Shown here piece after piece: positions 34,894 to 43,668 of a stretch of DNA of 64,000 nt. Source of the DNA: Pseudomonas sp. GM79. GTDB taxonomy: Bacteria > Pseudomonadota > Gammaproteobacteria > Pseudomonadales > Pseudomonadaceae. Numbering within the stretch: the first letter of the stretch is position 1; each line of letters starts with the position of its first letter. The DNA is taken from NCBI RefSeq assembly GCF_000282495.1, contig NZ_AKJE01000108.1:62001-126000 (forward strand), read 5' to 3'. A program made the translations under genes and the position numbers. The notes under the pieces were generated by a model. That model was not told where the DNA came from and did no database searches. It saw nothing but the letters and a program-made list of their open reading frames with translations.

Positions 34894-36924
34894 TCAGATG
34901 CGAAACGCGCTGATCAGTTGTTTGAGCTGGAGCACCTGCGATGAGAGTTGTCGACTGGCATGTTCAGTCTGACAAGTACCTTCGGCGGTACGTTCGCCAG
35001 CACGGTTGATCTCCACGATGTTCTGATCGATATCATGGGCCACGGCCGTCTGCTGCTTTACTGCCGCGGCGATTTGCTGGTTCTGATCGACGATCATCCC
35101 CATCGCGCCAAGAATATTCTCCAGGGCCTGCTGGACTTTCTCCGACTGGCTGACTGTGCCGTTGGCCATCTGATGGCTGACGTTCATGGCCTTCACTGCC
35201 GCGCCCACACCACCCTGAATCCTGGAAATCATCTGCTCGATTTCTTCCGTGGACTGCCGAGTACGCTTGGCCAGTGTTCGCACCTCATCAGCCACTACAG
35301 CGAAACCACGACCCTGCTCACCCGCGCGGGCGGCCTCGATCGCCGCATTCAGCGCCAGTAGATTGGTTTGCTCGGCAATATTCTTGATCACCTCGAGCAC
35401 AAGGCTGATGGACTGGCTATCGCTGGCCAGTTGATTGATCACCAATACTGACTGATCTATCTCGCAGGCCAGCTGGGCAATACTGCCTTGCTGGGACTGC
35501 ACCAGCCCGCGTCCACTGACCGTTTCTTCATTGACACTGTGGGCGCTGCTGACCGCTGCGCCAGCGCTACGCGCCACTTCCTGTGCGGTGGCTGCCATCT
35601 GGTTCATGGCCGTGGCAACTTGCTCGATCTGGCGGCGCTGCCCGGCGACGGCCTGATTGCTCACCGCGGAAATTGACTCCACTTGTGCCGCTTGCTGCTC
35701 GACTTCGATGACTGTCTTGCTGACCAGCTCGATCAGGTCATGAATCTTCGCCACTGTGCCATTGAATACCTGCCCCAATTCCCCCAGTTCATCATGGCTC
35801 TGGGCGGTGAAACTCACGGTCATGTCCCCGGCTGCGACCTGGTTCATCACTTCACCCAATCTTTTCAGGGTGGTGCGCGTCGAGACATAGAATCCACCAT
35901 AGAGGTAGACGATCAGCAGGAATACGCTGACCAGGGCGGCGACCAGTAGCAGCATATGCAGACGATTCTGCTCCAGGCGTTGCTGCAGCTCCTGGTCGAG
36001 GAAGGCCAGGGTTGCATCATTCAGTTGGTAGGTTTTCTCCATCAAACCTGTGACTTGGTCATAAAACGCTTGCCATGGTGTATCCAGAGTGTCGGCCATG
36101 ACCACCTGTTTTTCGAACAATCCAGTGCTCTGCTTGAGTGTCGCCTGGCTGCCGCTGGCCAGTTGATTCAGGGCGTCACGGGCGGACTTGCTAGCCCCCA
36201 AAGCATCCTGCAATCTCAAATCATATTCGCCTTGTAGCTTCTCTAGTTGCTGGAGCAGTTCATCGAAACGGCTGCTGGCTGACGAAAGGAGAAAGCCCTG
36301 ACCTAAAGAGGAGGCCCCCATCGCCCGGCCTTTGCCGATGGTCTGAGTGATAAGTGGCGTAGCACTGGTAATCAAATCACTCATCTGGCGCACTTCGCTC
36401 TTGCTGTCTTGGTTGAGCCTGGCCTGGCTGGCGATGATCTTGCTCAATATCTGCGCACTACCGAGCAGCTTTTCGATCTGCGTACTTCTACTCAGCAAGG
36501 ACTTATCGACCTGCTGCGCCTGAAACGCCGCAACCATTTCGTCGCGTTTGCCATTAAAGGTGGCGATTTGCTCCGGATCGACGCTGACCGCCGTCAGGCC
36601 TTGCAGGTGATTCAAAATGGTCTGTTCGAGGCTACTGATTTTCGATTCAATATCACCGGCCTTGCCCAACTGCCCCAGATTTGCATTGATTTCGACCAGA
36701 TTGCCCAGGGTTTCCAGGTCTCTGCGCAAGGTCAGGCTGGCACTCAGCAGGTCGAGACTTTGCAGTTCAACACGAGTGCTCAGGAACTCAGCGTAAGAAT
36801 CGCGGACCAGGTAAAAACTGATCACCAGCATGGGTACGAAAAACAGAATACTGATCAGGCTGAACTTCATACCAAAGCTCAGGCGATTCATCAGCTCGAT
36901 GGCCGGATACAGCAGGCGCTTCAC
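34894..36924 (-). CDS. Methyl-accepting chemotaxis protein
   Basis: The likely start is GTG at 36924 (MKRLLYPAIEL), because AAGGGAG sits just before it; the ATG at 36942 would place that site inside the gene. The 676-residue protein has a first membrane helix about residues 20-40, a large helical periplasmic sensor of some 300 residues, a second helix (MLLLVAALVSVFLLIVYLY), a HAMP domain, and the signalling hairpin with IAEQTNLLALNAAIEAARAG and GRGFAVVADEVRTLAKRT. It senses a chemical and signals to CheA. The ligand is unknown, but its promoter resembles that of the catabolic operon at 12.6 kb. Confidence 0.92.
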   Translation of the reverse strand: MKRLLYPAIELMNRLSFGMKFSLISILFFVPMLVISFYLVRDSYAEFLSTRVELQSLDLLSASLTLRRDLETLGNLVEINANLGQLGKAGDIESKISSLEQTILNHLQGLTAVSVDPEQIATFNGKRDEMVAAFQAQQVDKSLLSRSTQIEKLLGSAQILSKIIASQARLNQDSKSEVRQMSDLITSATPLITQTIGKGRAMGASSLGQGFLLSSASSRFDELLQQLEKLQGEYDLRLQDALGASKSARDALNQLASGSQATLKQSTGLFEKQVVMADTLDTPWQAFYDQVTGLMEKTYQLNDATLAFLDQELQQRLEQNRLHMLLLVAALVSVFLLIVYLYGGFYVSTRTTLKRLGEVMNQVAAGDMTVSFTAQSHDELGELGQVFNGTVAKIHDLIELVSKTVIEVEQQAAQVESISAVSNQAVAGQRRQIEQVATAMNQMAATAQEVARSAGAAVSSAHSVNEETVSGRGLVQSQQGSIAQLACEIDQSVLVINQLASDSQSISLVLEVIKNIAEQTNLLALNAAIEAARAGEQGRGFAVVADEVRTLAKRTRQSTEEIEQMISRIQGGVGAAVKAMNVSHQMANGTVSQSEKVQQALENILGAMGMIVDQNQQIAAAVKQQTAVAHDIDQNIVEINRAGERTAEGTCQTEHASRQLSSQVLQLKQLISAFRI

Positions 36925-37012
36925 AAGACGTCTCCCTTTCATTTTTATTTTTATGAGCTGTCGTCAGACAGGGCGTATCAGCATTTTTCTGTCTGCTGAA
37001 ATTCCTGTTAAA

Positions 37013-37042
37013 TTTATATACCAGTTAATTTGATCTGGTCAA
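37013..37042 (-). promoter_or_regulatory. Promoter with inverted repeat upstream of the chemoreceptor gene
   Basis: On the minus strand TTGACC (37042-37037) and TATAAA (37018-37013) are 18 bp apart. Inside the spacer ACCAG (37020-37024) and CTGGT (37035-37039) form an inverted repeat. Flanking bases TTAAATTTATAT and CAGTTAAT are shared with 13499-13520. The leader to the GTG start is about 80 bases. The interval 36925-37215 holds no gene. Confidence 0.55.
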
Positions 37043-37135
37043 TAATCTTCGATAGGGTTTGGCGTAAGGCAGGTCTGTAATATTGGCTTTTTTGGCAGAG
37101 GGTCGATCGTCGGTTAGTAACCAAGAGACCCTTTA

Positions 37136-37151
37136 ATACTGATATCAGTAT
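37136..37151. promoter_or_regulatory. Perfect 16-bp palindrome upstream of the SnoaL-like gene
   Basis: ATACTGATATCAGTAT is a perfect palindrome ending 64 bp before the ATG at 37216. Its size and symmetry fit a dimeric repressor operator. No second copy was noticed in the window. Confidence 0.4.
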
Positions 37152-37215
37152 CAATAAATTCAGAACCGCTCATCTCAACGTTTACCAGCCCATCATTCAC
37201 CACGGAAAATCATCT

Positions 37216-37614
37216 ATGAAGCCGTCCATCAGTGACATCGTTGAAGTCAACCAGCTTTTATCCCTTTGGGGTCACCTCGTTGACAGGCGCGCATGGCACC
37301 GTTTTGATGAGGTGCTTACCGACGATGCGCTCTATGACTGCAGCATCTTCGGATATACACCTGTTTCGGGTATTGACGCGATTCGAGGGATGTTTGATCA
37401 GGAAGGCCATGCTCGGGCGCATCACACGACCAATGTGTATGTGCAAGATGGGCTAGGAGACGAACTCATCGCGGAGTCCAAAGGTCTGGGGCTGCTGGCT
37501 AATGGGGCAGTCGCAAGCGTTACCTTCCTGGACCAGCTTCGGCCAACCCTGGCGGGTTGGCGTCTAGCGAGTCGCGTGCTGAAAATCGAACCTGTGTCCG
37601 GTTCAGATGACTGA
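37216..37614 (+). CDS. SnoaL-like / NTF2-fold protein
   Basis: The 132-residue protein reads as an NTF2-like cone: N-terminal helix EVNQLLSLWGHLVDRRAWHRF, then DEVLTDDALYDCS, GIDAIRGMFD and HHTTNVYVQ, ending in the strand GWRLASRVLKIEP. Family members are isomerases, hydratases, small dehydratases or ligand-binding proteins. It converges with the SDR gene at 37684; a hairpin CGCCCC/GGGGCG (37644-37667) lies between. Confidence 0.8.
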   Translation: MKPSISDIVEVNQLLSLWGHLVDRRAWHRFDEVLTDDALYDCSIFGYTPVSGIDAIRGMFDQEGHARAHHTTNVYVQDGLGDELIAESKGLGLLANGAVASVTFLDQLRPTLAGWRLASRVLKIEPVSGSDD

Positions 37615-37643
37615 TTCGGTCATTGCGGATTGCGACAGGAAGT

Positions 37644-37667
37644 CGCCCCATCACCACTGACGGGGCG
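37644..37667. terminator. Hairpin between convergent genes, possible weak terminator
   Basis: CGCCCC (37644-37649) pairs with GGGGCG (37662-37667) around a 12-base loop, between the stops of the SnoaL-like and SDR genes. No T tract follows on either strand. Confidence 0.3.
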
Positions 37668-37683
37668 CTGCTGTTCCAGCTAC

Positions 37684-38442
37684 TCAGCCGTGGGTCGGTT
37701 TTACAGTGCTAAGCATGCTCAGGACATTGTCGTACGTGCCATTGGCCTCTGCGTAGCGCACGAACCTGGCGCGCTCTACGATAATCTCGTGCGCCCCCGG
37801 GTCGGCATGCAGGAGAGTCATGGTTTCGGAGAGGAAGTCCTCCAGCGGCATGGACTGTTCATCGTCCTGCTGGCCAAACAAAGTCGTTCGCACACCCGGC
37901 GGCGCTACTTCGATTACCCTGACAGACGCGTCGACGAGTTGGACGCGCAGGCTCTCGGTGAAAGAGTGGATCGCAGCCTTGGTTGCGTTGTAGGTGGGGG
38001 TGGCCGGTAGCGGGACGAACGCCAGCGCAGACGTGACGTTCATGATGACTGCGTCGGCTTTGCCCACCAGTTGCGGCAAGAAGGCATACACCATCCGAAT
38101 CGTGCCGAGCAGGTTTATGGTGACTGTATCTTCGGCAATCTGCTGGCAGCTGGGGTCACGGAGGTTTTCCCCCAGCATGATGCCCGCGTTGTTTACCAAG
38201 ACGTTCAGTTCAGGGTAGTTGGCAGCCACCGTTTCGCTCGCATGGGTGATTGAAGCGGGGTCTGCTACATCGAGTACGATCGCTTCGATGCCCGGGTGAT
38301 CGGTCGTAATTTGGTCGAGCAGCTCTTCACGTCGGCCGGCGACGATTACCTTATTGCCCGCCTCATGAAAGCGCAGCGCCAAGCCAAGCCCTATGCCTGA
38401 GGTACCGCCGGTGATCAGGATCGTGTTGCCTGTGGTCTTCAT
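37684..38442 (-). CDS. Short-chain dehydrogenase (DltE/YdfG-like)
   Basis: The 252-residue SDR has LITGGTSGIGLGLALRF near residue 10, VLVNNAGIML, catalytic Ser in NVTSALAF and the YNATKAAIHSF motif with Tyr and Lys. The cofactor loop VAGRREEL suggests NADP. It is divergent from a TetR regulator with two operators between them, so it is very probably repressed by that TetR. The substrate is unknown. Confidence 0.88.
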   Translation of the reverse strand: MKTTGNTILITGGTSGIGLGLALRFHEAGNKVIVAGRREELLDQITTDHPGIEAIVLDVADPASITHASETVAANYPELNVLVNNAGIMLGENLRDPSCQQIAEDTVTINLLGTIRMVYAFLPQLVGKADAVIMNVTSALAFVPLPATPTYNATKAAIHSFTESLRVQLVDASVRVIEVAPPGVRTTLFGQQDDEQSMPLEDFLSETMTLLHADPGAHEIIVERARFVRYAEANGTYDNVLSMLSTVKPTHG

Positions 38443-38480
38443 GAAATGATTTCCTGTGCATTGTGGTTACAATAACCAAA

Positions 38481-38529
38481 AGCGGACAGATATCCGTTTT
38501 ACCGAAGCCTAGCGGACAGCTGTCCGTTT
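38481..38529. promoter_or_regulatory. Two tandem TetR-type operators in the SDR/TetR divergent region
   Basis: AGCGGACAGATATCCGTTT (38481-38499) and AGCGGACAGCTGTCCGTTT (38511-38529) are 17/19 identical, with a 30-bp centre-to-centre distance. The second contains the perfect 14-bp palindrome CGGACAGCTGTCCG. They lie between the divergent starts of the SDR and TetR genes and fit autoregulation plus SDR control. Confidence 0.75.
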
Positions 38530-38561
38530 CGCAAGAGCATCCCGTTTGGGAAGGAGGACGA

Positions 38562-39146
38562 GTGCCGCAGCAGATGGACACACCGTTGCGTTCGGACGCG
38601 CTACAGAATCGTGAACGTATCTTGAAAGTGGCGATCACCGAGTTGACGCGTTCGGCGGACGTACCGCTGAGCGCAATCGCTAAGAAGGCGGGTGTCGGGC
38701 AGGCTACCTTTTACCGCAACTTCCCCAACCGAGAGGCCTTGATAATGGAGGTCTACCGCTACGAGATGGAGCAGGTCGCTGATCTCGCAGCCCACTTGCT
38801 CCAGACCTGTCCGCCGGACCAGGCCCTGCGGGAGTGGATGGATCGCCTTGCCCAATACGCCTTGACCAAGGCTGGCCTGGCGGATGCAATCCGTCAGGCC
38901 GCCAGCGCACGAGACTGCCCAGGGAAATCGGGTTATGCCCCGGTGGCCGCTGCGGCCCAACTCCTGCTCGGCGTTAACGAGGAGGCCGGTACCATTCGCC
39001 CGGGAGTTACCACGGACGACTTCTTTCTGGCCATCGCCGGCATTTGGCAGATCGATTCCGGTGGAGACTGGCAACCACGCCTCACCCGGCTCATGGACCT
39101 CGTCATGGACGGATTGCGCGCGGGCGCACCCGCACGCGTTCCCTAG
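38562..39146 (+). CDS. TetR/AcrR-family transcriptional regulator
   Basis: GTG at 38562 is the favoured start because AAGGAGG lies four bases upstream; ATG at 38574 is an alternative. The protein is 194 residues. The HTH is clear: ALQNRERILKVAITEL, then VPLSAIAKKAGVGQATFYRNF and PNREALIMEVY. The C-terminal domain holds the ligand pocket. It should bind the two operators at 38481-38529 and repress the divergent SDR gene and itself. Confidence 0.88.
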   Translation: MPQQMDTPLRSDALQNRERILKVAITELTRSADVPLSAIAKKAGVGQATFYRNFPNREALIMEVYRYEMEQVADLAAHLLQTCPPDQALREWMDRLAQYALTKAGLADAIRQAASARDCPGKSGYAPVAAAAQLLLGVNEEAGTIRPGVTTDDFFLAIAGIWQIDSGGDWQPRLTRLMDLVMDGLRAGAPARVP

Positions 39147-39265
39147 CTTGGCCAAGAGGGGCTTGCTCCGCCTGGATCCAGATGGGTGTTGGCCGAACGA
39201 TTACGCAAGAAGAGAAAACGAATAGGAGGTATCGATTGCCAGCCCCATACTAAAGTCCGGCCAAC

Positions 39266-39448
39266 TTACTGGGTATTTGAGTTCGATTGTTGGCTTTGTT
39301 TTGACGAAGCCTTTCTACCTAAAACGTACCAGGGCCAGGCGTTGGCTCCGGCTACCACAGCCAATAGTATCCAACCTTCCAAGAGCTTTTCATTGGTGTT
39401 TAAACTTCCGTGTACTTCGATAATTTCGCATGCTTCGTATAGTTTCAA
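39266..39448 (-). CDS. Possible small membrane protein with TTG start
   Basis: A TTG at 39448 is preceded by AGGAG at nine bases. The 60-residue product MKLYEACEIIEVHG... contains one hydrophobic helix WILLAVVAGANAWPWYVLG and a polar tail. I do not recognise the family. It lies between the TetR gene and the OprD gene in an otherwise empty interval (39147-39624), so it may be real, but a chance frame cannot be excluded. Confidence 0.4.
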   Translation of the reverse strand: MKLYEACEIIEVHGSLNTNEKLLEGWILLAVVAGANAWPWYVLGRKASSKQSQQSNSNTQ

Positions 39449-39624
39449 AATTATTTACTCCTGACAAATGGATAGGTGATTTTCACTTGTATTACTAAGT
39501 GCTAATGGTAGAAAGAGCTGCCCTGTTTCTTGGCAGTATTCTGATTTAAATAAGCCACGGTTATTTTCGGGTGTTGCGCCGCAGGCCAATAAGGAACGGA
39601 TATATTGTTCGCATCTCTTTCGGT

Positions 39625-40872
39625 TTACAAAATATTGATAGGGTACGTGAGGATCACACGATTCTCATCGTAATCAGAGTTGTTGAAGTCACGACGCACG
39701 CTTGCATTGCGCCAGCGTACGGCCAGGTTCTTGGCGGGGCCACTCTGGATTACATAACCAAGTTCCGTTTCGCGAACCCATTCAGAGCCGTTATCGATCT
39801 TTTGCAGCCTGACATCCTCACCACGAACGTAACGGGTCATCAACGAAAGCCCCGGCAGTCCGTATCCTGCAAAGTTTAGGTCGTAGCGCAATTGCCAAGA
39901 CTTTTCCCTGGGGTTGTCGAACGCATGGTTAAATGTATTGTTCGCCAGGTAGATGCCCCCCGTACCGGAAATCCGCATCCATCCGGTGTCACCGCTGACT
40001 TGTTGAAGACCAATACTGAAAGTGTGCTCATACACCCCTAAACCAATCATCAGCGAAGCCGTGCGGTTATCCAGTCGTCCCGCTTTGGCGCTGCCATCAT
40101 CCTTGCCCCAAAAATAGCCGATGTTTGTATTTAGTGTGGCCGATGTCGATAGCTGCCAGCGTTGGTTAAGTCCAACGTATTGCTGTTGATAGATGTCTTC
40201 GAGTTGTCCTGACCAAAGGCGAATCGTGGTGTTCTTGGACTCAGAGCGATAATCCCCTCCCAGATAGTTGAAAGCGTCACTGTGGGCGCTGCCGAAGGCC
40301 AAGTCCTCCATGGAGGAGTCGTTACGCAAGCTGCTTTTGTTGAGTTGGCCTGCATAGAGCGTCCAATGTTTTATATCTTGTGAGGATAATTGAGCGCCTT
40401 CGAAGGTTTGCGGCAATGCGCGGAAGTCGTCGGCGGTCACGATCGGCAGATTTGGCATCCATTCGCCGACCTTCAGTTCCGTTGCGCCAAGTCGCGCCTT
40501 GAGCGCTACCCCGAGCCGGCCGAAATTGTCTGCCGGTTCTCCATCTCTATCCTTGGGTAGCAATAATGCGCCGTAACGGCCGGCACCACCGTCCAGTTTC
40601 ACGGCGTATTTGCCAAGCACGTCGACTCCGACGCCAATAGTGCCGGAGGTAAAGCCAGAGCGAAGATCGAAGATGAAGCTTTGCGTCCATTCTCGGGCCT
40701 TATCCTGCGGATAGTTCGGCGCTGTGAAAGTGCGTTCAAAAAAGAAGTTTCTGAGTGTCAGGTTTGCAGTGCTGTCTTCGACTAAACCCTGAGCAAAGCT
40801 GCTCGGTTGCAACAGCATGGTTGACACGAGGAGTGCGCCCGTTACATGTAATGCTTTTGAATTCAAGACCAT
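39625..40872 (-). CDS. OprD-family outer-membrane porin
   Basis: The 415-residue protein has a signal peptide (GALLVSTMLLQPSSFAQG) and the OprD opening GLVEDSTANLTLRNFFFER, followed by SFIFDLRSGFTSGTIGVGVD, DFRALPQTFEG and LRYDLNFAGYGLPGLSLMTRY. It ends in strand VILTYPINIL. These porins take up amino acids, sugar acids or aromatic acids. GGGGAAAATC precedes the ATG. It is downstream of, and on the same strand as, the DapA-like and MFS genes, suggesting an uptake and catabolism module. Confidence 0.92.
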   Translation of the reverse strand: MVLNSKALHVTGALLVSTMLLQPSSFAQGLVEDSTANLTLRNFFFERTFTAPNYPQDKAREWTQSFIFDLRSGFTSGTIGVGVDVLGKYAVKLDGGAGRYGALLLPKDRDGEPADNFGRLGVALKARLGATELKVGEWMPNLPIVTADDFRALPQTFEGAQLSSQDIKHWTLYAGQLNKSSLRNDSSMEDLAFGSAHSDAFNYLGGDYRSESKNTTIRLWSGQLEDIYQQQYVGLNQRWQLSTSATLNTNIGYFWGKDDGSAKAGRLDNRTASLMIGLGVYEHTFSIGLQQVSGDTGWMRISGTGGIYLANNTFNHAFDNPREKSWQLRYDLNFAGYGLPGLSLMTRYVRGEDVRLQKIDNGSEWVRETELGYVIQSGPAKNLAVRWRNASVRRDFNNSDYDENRVILTYPINIL

Positions 40873-41007
40873 GATTTTCCCCTGTTGTTTTTATTGAAGG
40901 GCACAAGCGATCTGCAATTCCCTTGGGAGACAATTCTGCGAATTGCTCGTCTGGGGGAACTGATCGACTATTGGGTCAGGTATCTCAATGGGTACGAGCG
41001 TAGAGAC

Positions 41008-41031
41008 AGGGCTTCGCAGTAGCGGAGCCCT
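41008..41031 (-). terminator. Hairpin between the DapA-like and OprD genes
   Basis: AGGGCTTCGC (41008-41017) and GCGGAGCCCT (41022-41031) form a stem of ten pairs including one wobble. On the minus strand only a weak pyrimidine run follows (GTCTCT), so it may be an attenuator or weak terminator between the two genes. Confidence 0.4.
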
Positions 41032-41086
41032 ATTTTGATATGAGCGTCCGGACGGGAGACACTAAAGTGCCGCGCCGTCCGTTGGA

Positions 41087-42016
41087 TCAGATCAGGCCGG
41101 CGGAGCGCAGTGCATCGGCGATTTCGCGGTCAGCACCTTCTGCGAGCGGCAGCAGCGGCGAACGGACAGTTGCGTGATCCAGGATGCCGCGAGCAACCAA
41201 GCCATGCTTCAGTGCCACGGTGCCTTCCATGTGGGAACCGCGGTGGTAGACGTTGCGTGTCACCGGCAGCAGTTTGTCGTGGATGGCGCGAGCAGCTGGG
41301 TAATCCTTACGTTTGCCTGCAGCGATCAGCTCGATCAGCGGTTCTGGGGTCAGACCGCCGTAGCCAACCAGGGCACCATCCACATCGAACATGGTGTGCA
41401 GCAGGTATTCGTCGTGGCAGGTGAGGATCTGCAGGTCCGGTACTTCCTTGCGGATTACCGGAATCTCTGTGTCCCAGCGACGCATGTTGCGCACGCCATT
41501 CTTCATTGCGAACACGCCCGGCTGTTTGGCGATTTCCAGTTGGGTTTCCAGGTCATAAGTGGCCTTGGTGACATCCGGGTACTGGAACAGGATCAGCGGC
41601 AAGCCGCTGTGCTCGTAGATCGCACGGTAGCGATCCTGCGCTGCGCCTTTCTGGTAGCCAAAGCGCAACCAACCGTGAGACGGATAAACCAAGCCTGCTG
41701 CAGCACCATTATCTACGGCGCGCTTGGCCTCCTCGGCAGCCACTTGAGTACCTTCTCCGGTAATGCCAGCGATCACGGGAAGACGGCCCTCGCACGACTC
41801 GTTGAAGGCTCGGATGACTTGGGCCTGTTCCGCCTGGGTCAGGAATGTTCCTTCCCCCGCATGGCCGAGAACCACCAGGCCTTTGACTCCGTCGAAGCTG
41901 CCCAGCCAGGACCCCAGTTTTTGGATCGCGTCGTAATCGACCTTGCCATCGCGAGTAAACGGGGTGACAGGAGCCGGTACCAGGCCTTTGAGATCGATCG
42001 TATTATTAGTGCTCAT
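41087..42016 (-). CDS. DapA-family (dihydrodipicolinate synthase-like) lyase with divergent active site
   Basis: The 309-residue TIM-barrel protein carries the Schiff-base Lys172 in FAMKNGVRN. The usual G-x-T-G-E loop is GHAGEG here (about residues 51-56), and the usual YNxP segment is FQYP (144-147), so the proton-relay Tyr position is Phe. It is therefore unlikely to be a true dihydrodipicolinate synthase and probably acts as an aldolase or dehydratase on another 2-oxo acid. Its neighbours are an MFS transporter, an IclR regulator and an OprD porin, all on minus, which suggests breakdown of a sugar acid or aromatic acid. Confidence 0.87.
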   Translation of the reverse strand: MSTNNTIDLKGLVPAPVTPFTRDGKVDYDAIQKLGSWLGSFDGVKGLVVLGHAGEGTFLTQAEQAQVIRAFNESCEGRLPVIAGITGEGTQVAAEEAKRAVDNGAAAGLVYPSHGWLRFGYQKGAAQDRYRAIYEHSGLPLILFQYPDVTKATYDLETQLEIAKQPGVFAMKNGVRNMRRWDTEIPVIRKEVPDLQILTCHDEYLLHTMFDVDGALVGYGGLTPEPLIELIAAGKRKDYPAARAIHDKLLPVTRNVYHRGSHMEGTVALKHGLVARGILDHATVRSPLLPLAEGADREIADALRSAGLI

Positions 42017-42146
42017 TTTATTTCCTCTGTTTACAAAGTTTCCGCAGCTAACGCGTGCAGTGGCGCAAAAAACACTAATGAGTATTTTTTGAGGTTAATT
42101 GGGAGGATCAGACTTGCAGTTTTTATGGCGCGACAAGTGTCCGTAG

Positions 42147-43538
42147 TTACGGAGACAGTTCTTCTAGAATTCGACCTTTTGTTTCAATCGCAAACAACGC
42201 TGTAATACATCCGGTAACTACCAGTACTGCCGCAAATACACCGAATACGTAATGCACCCCGGCACCGGATACCGCAAGTCCTACCACGAGCGGCCCGGCG
42301 GCCGATCCAAGACGCAGCCACGCGCTTCCCAGTCCTGTGCCAAGGGCCCGCAGGCGAGTGGGATAGAGTTCGGCTGAGTACAGGTAAAGAGAGAAGGTGA
42401 CTGTTTGCACCAAGGCATACCCCAAGCCCGCCAGCATCAGGATCTGTAATGGGGTGGTCGCCCCGGTAAGCGCGAGGCAGGACAATGGAACAGCCGCCAG
42501 AAACAACGCTCCGATATACCAGCGGCGTCGGCCGATCTTGTCGATCAGGAGTGCACAGATGACGGCCGCGACAACGCCACCGGCCGATGTAATGAAGCCA
42601 TAGGCGAGACTGGTGTCCAGAGACAGGTTGAAGTGTTGACGATAGAGGGTTGGCAGCCAGGTGATCAAGCCGTTGGCTACCATGTAGGCGCCGAACCACA
42701 TGGACCAGATGACCATTGACCGCTTGAAGTACATGCCTCGGAACAGTTCTCGCCAGCCCTGAGTGCTCTTTTGCGCCTGAATTTGTGGAACCTCGACGGG
42801 GGGCGCCAGTTTCTTTCCAGTCTTAAGTGCGCTGTTTTCCAGGCGAGTAACGATACGATCAGCCTCATCGAGCCTGCCTTTGGAGGCCAGCCAGCGTGGT
42901 GACTCAAACAGAAAGAACCGTAGCGGAATCAACAGTGTCGCGGGCACCAACCCTACCGCGAACATCGCTTTCCAGCCGTAGATTGGGACTAGCAGATAGC
43001 CGATTATTCCCGCGCCTACTAGTCCGAGCAGGAACATCACCTCATAAAGCAGGAAGAATCTACCGCGCTTCTTCGAACTGATGAGTTCGTTCACATAAGC
43101 ACTGGCTACCGGTACTTCACCCCCCGTGCCGATACCCTGGAGGAAACGGAATGCCATCATGGCAGCCGCCCCCGATGCGAAAAGGCAAGCAATGTCCATC
43201 GCAACAAACAAGAGAATGGTGAAGGTAAGTACCTTCATCCGTCCGATACGTTCAGCTAACCAGCCGAAAAACACCGCTCCAAACAGTTGGCCTATGTAGC
43301 CGGACGAAAGAAGCATGCCGATCTGTGTGGGGGTAAGATTCCATTCTTTTGCGAGCACTGGCATCGCATAAGCAATTGCAATAACCGTGTAACCGTCAAA
43401 GAAGGTGGCCGCACCAATAATATTTCTTGCCCAGAACACTTGTTTGGTCATGGGTAAGCGTTCAAGCCTTGCACTTATATTGGCTTGGCTTTTGACACCC
43501 TCAATTAAGGGTTCTGTTTCTATATTCTGCATCAACAT
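42147..43538 (-). CDS. MFS transporter, AAHS/sialate-type
   Basis: MLMQNIETEP at 43538 follows AAAGGAAG, giving 463 residues; the open frame extends further but without a site. Twelve hydrophobic segments are apparent. The motifs ATFFDGYTVIAIAYAMP, GWLAERIGRMKVL and FLQGIGTGGEVPVASAYVNEL are typical of the aromatic-acid:H+ symporter and related metabolite uptake group. It probably imports the substrate of the DapA-like enzyme. Confidence 0.9.
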   Translation of the reverse strand: MLMQNIETEPLIEGVKSQANISARLERLPMTKQVFWARNIIGAATFFDGYTVIAIAYAMPVLAKEWNLTPTQIGMLLSSGYIGQLFGAVFFGWLAERIGRMKVLTFTILLFVAMDIACLFASGAAAMMAFRFLQGIGTGGEVPVASAYVNELISSKKRGRFFLLYEVMFLLGLVGAGIIGYLLVPIYGWKAMFAVGLVPATLLIPLRFFLFESPRWLASKGRLDEADRIVTRLENSALKTGKKLAPPVEVPQIQAQKSTQGWRELFRGMYFKRSMVIWSMWFGAYMVANGLITWLPTLYRQHFNLSLDTSLAYGFITSAGGVVAAVICALLIDKIGRRRWYIGALFLAAVPLSCLALTGATTPLQILMLAGLGYALVQTVTFSLYLYSAELYPTRLRALGTGLGSAWLRLGSAAGPLVVGLAVSGAGVHYVFGVFAAVLVVTGCITALFAIETKGRILEELSP

Positions 43539-43668
43539 AGCACTTCCTTTCTTATTTTCAGATTGTAGAGGCGTGCGGGTGCTAGCATTCTGTGTGGGCA
43601 CAATGCTGGAGGTTTTTTACAGCTTTAGCGGGCTTAAATGTAAACCCGTTTTATCTCGTGATAAGAAT

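Noticed and set aside
41174..42205. 343-codon open frame antisense to the DapA-like gene
   Set aside because: It mirrors a well-supported gene on the other strand, has no ribosome site and no motif; shadow frames of this length are expected in GC-rich DNA.
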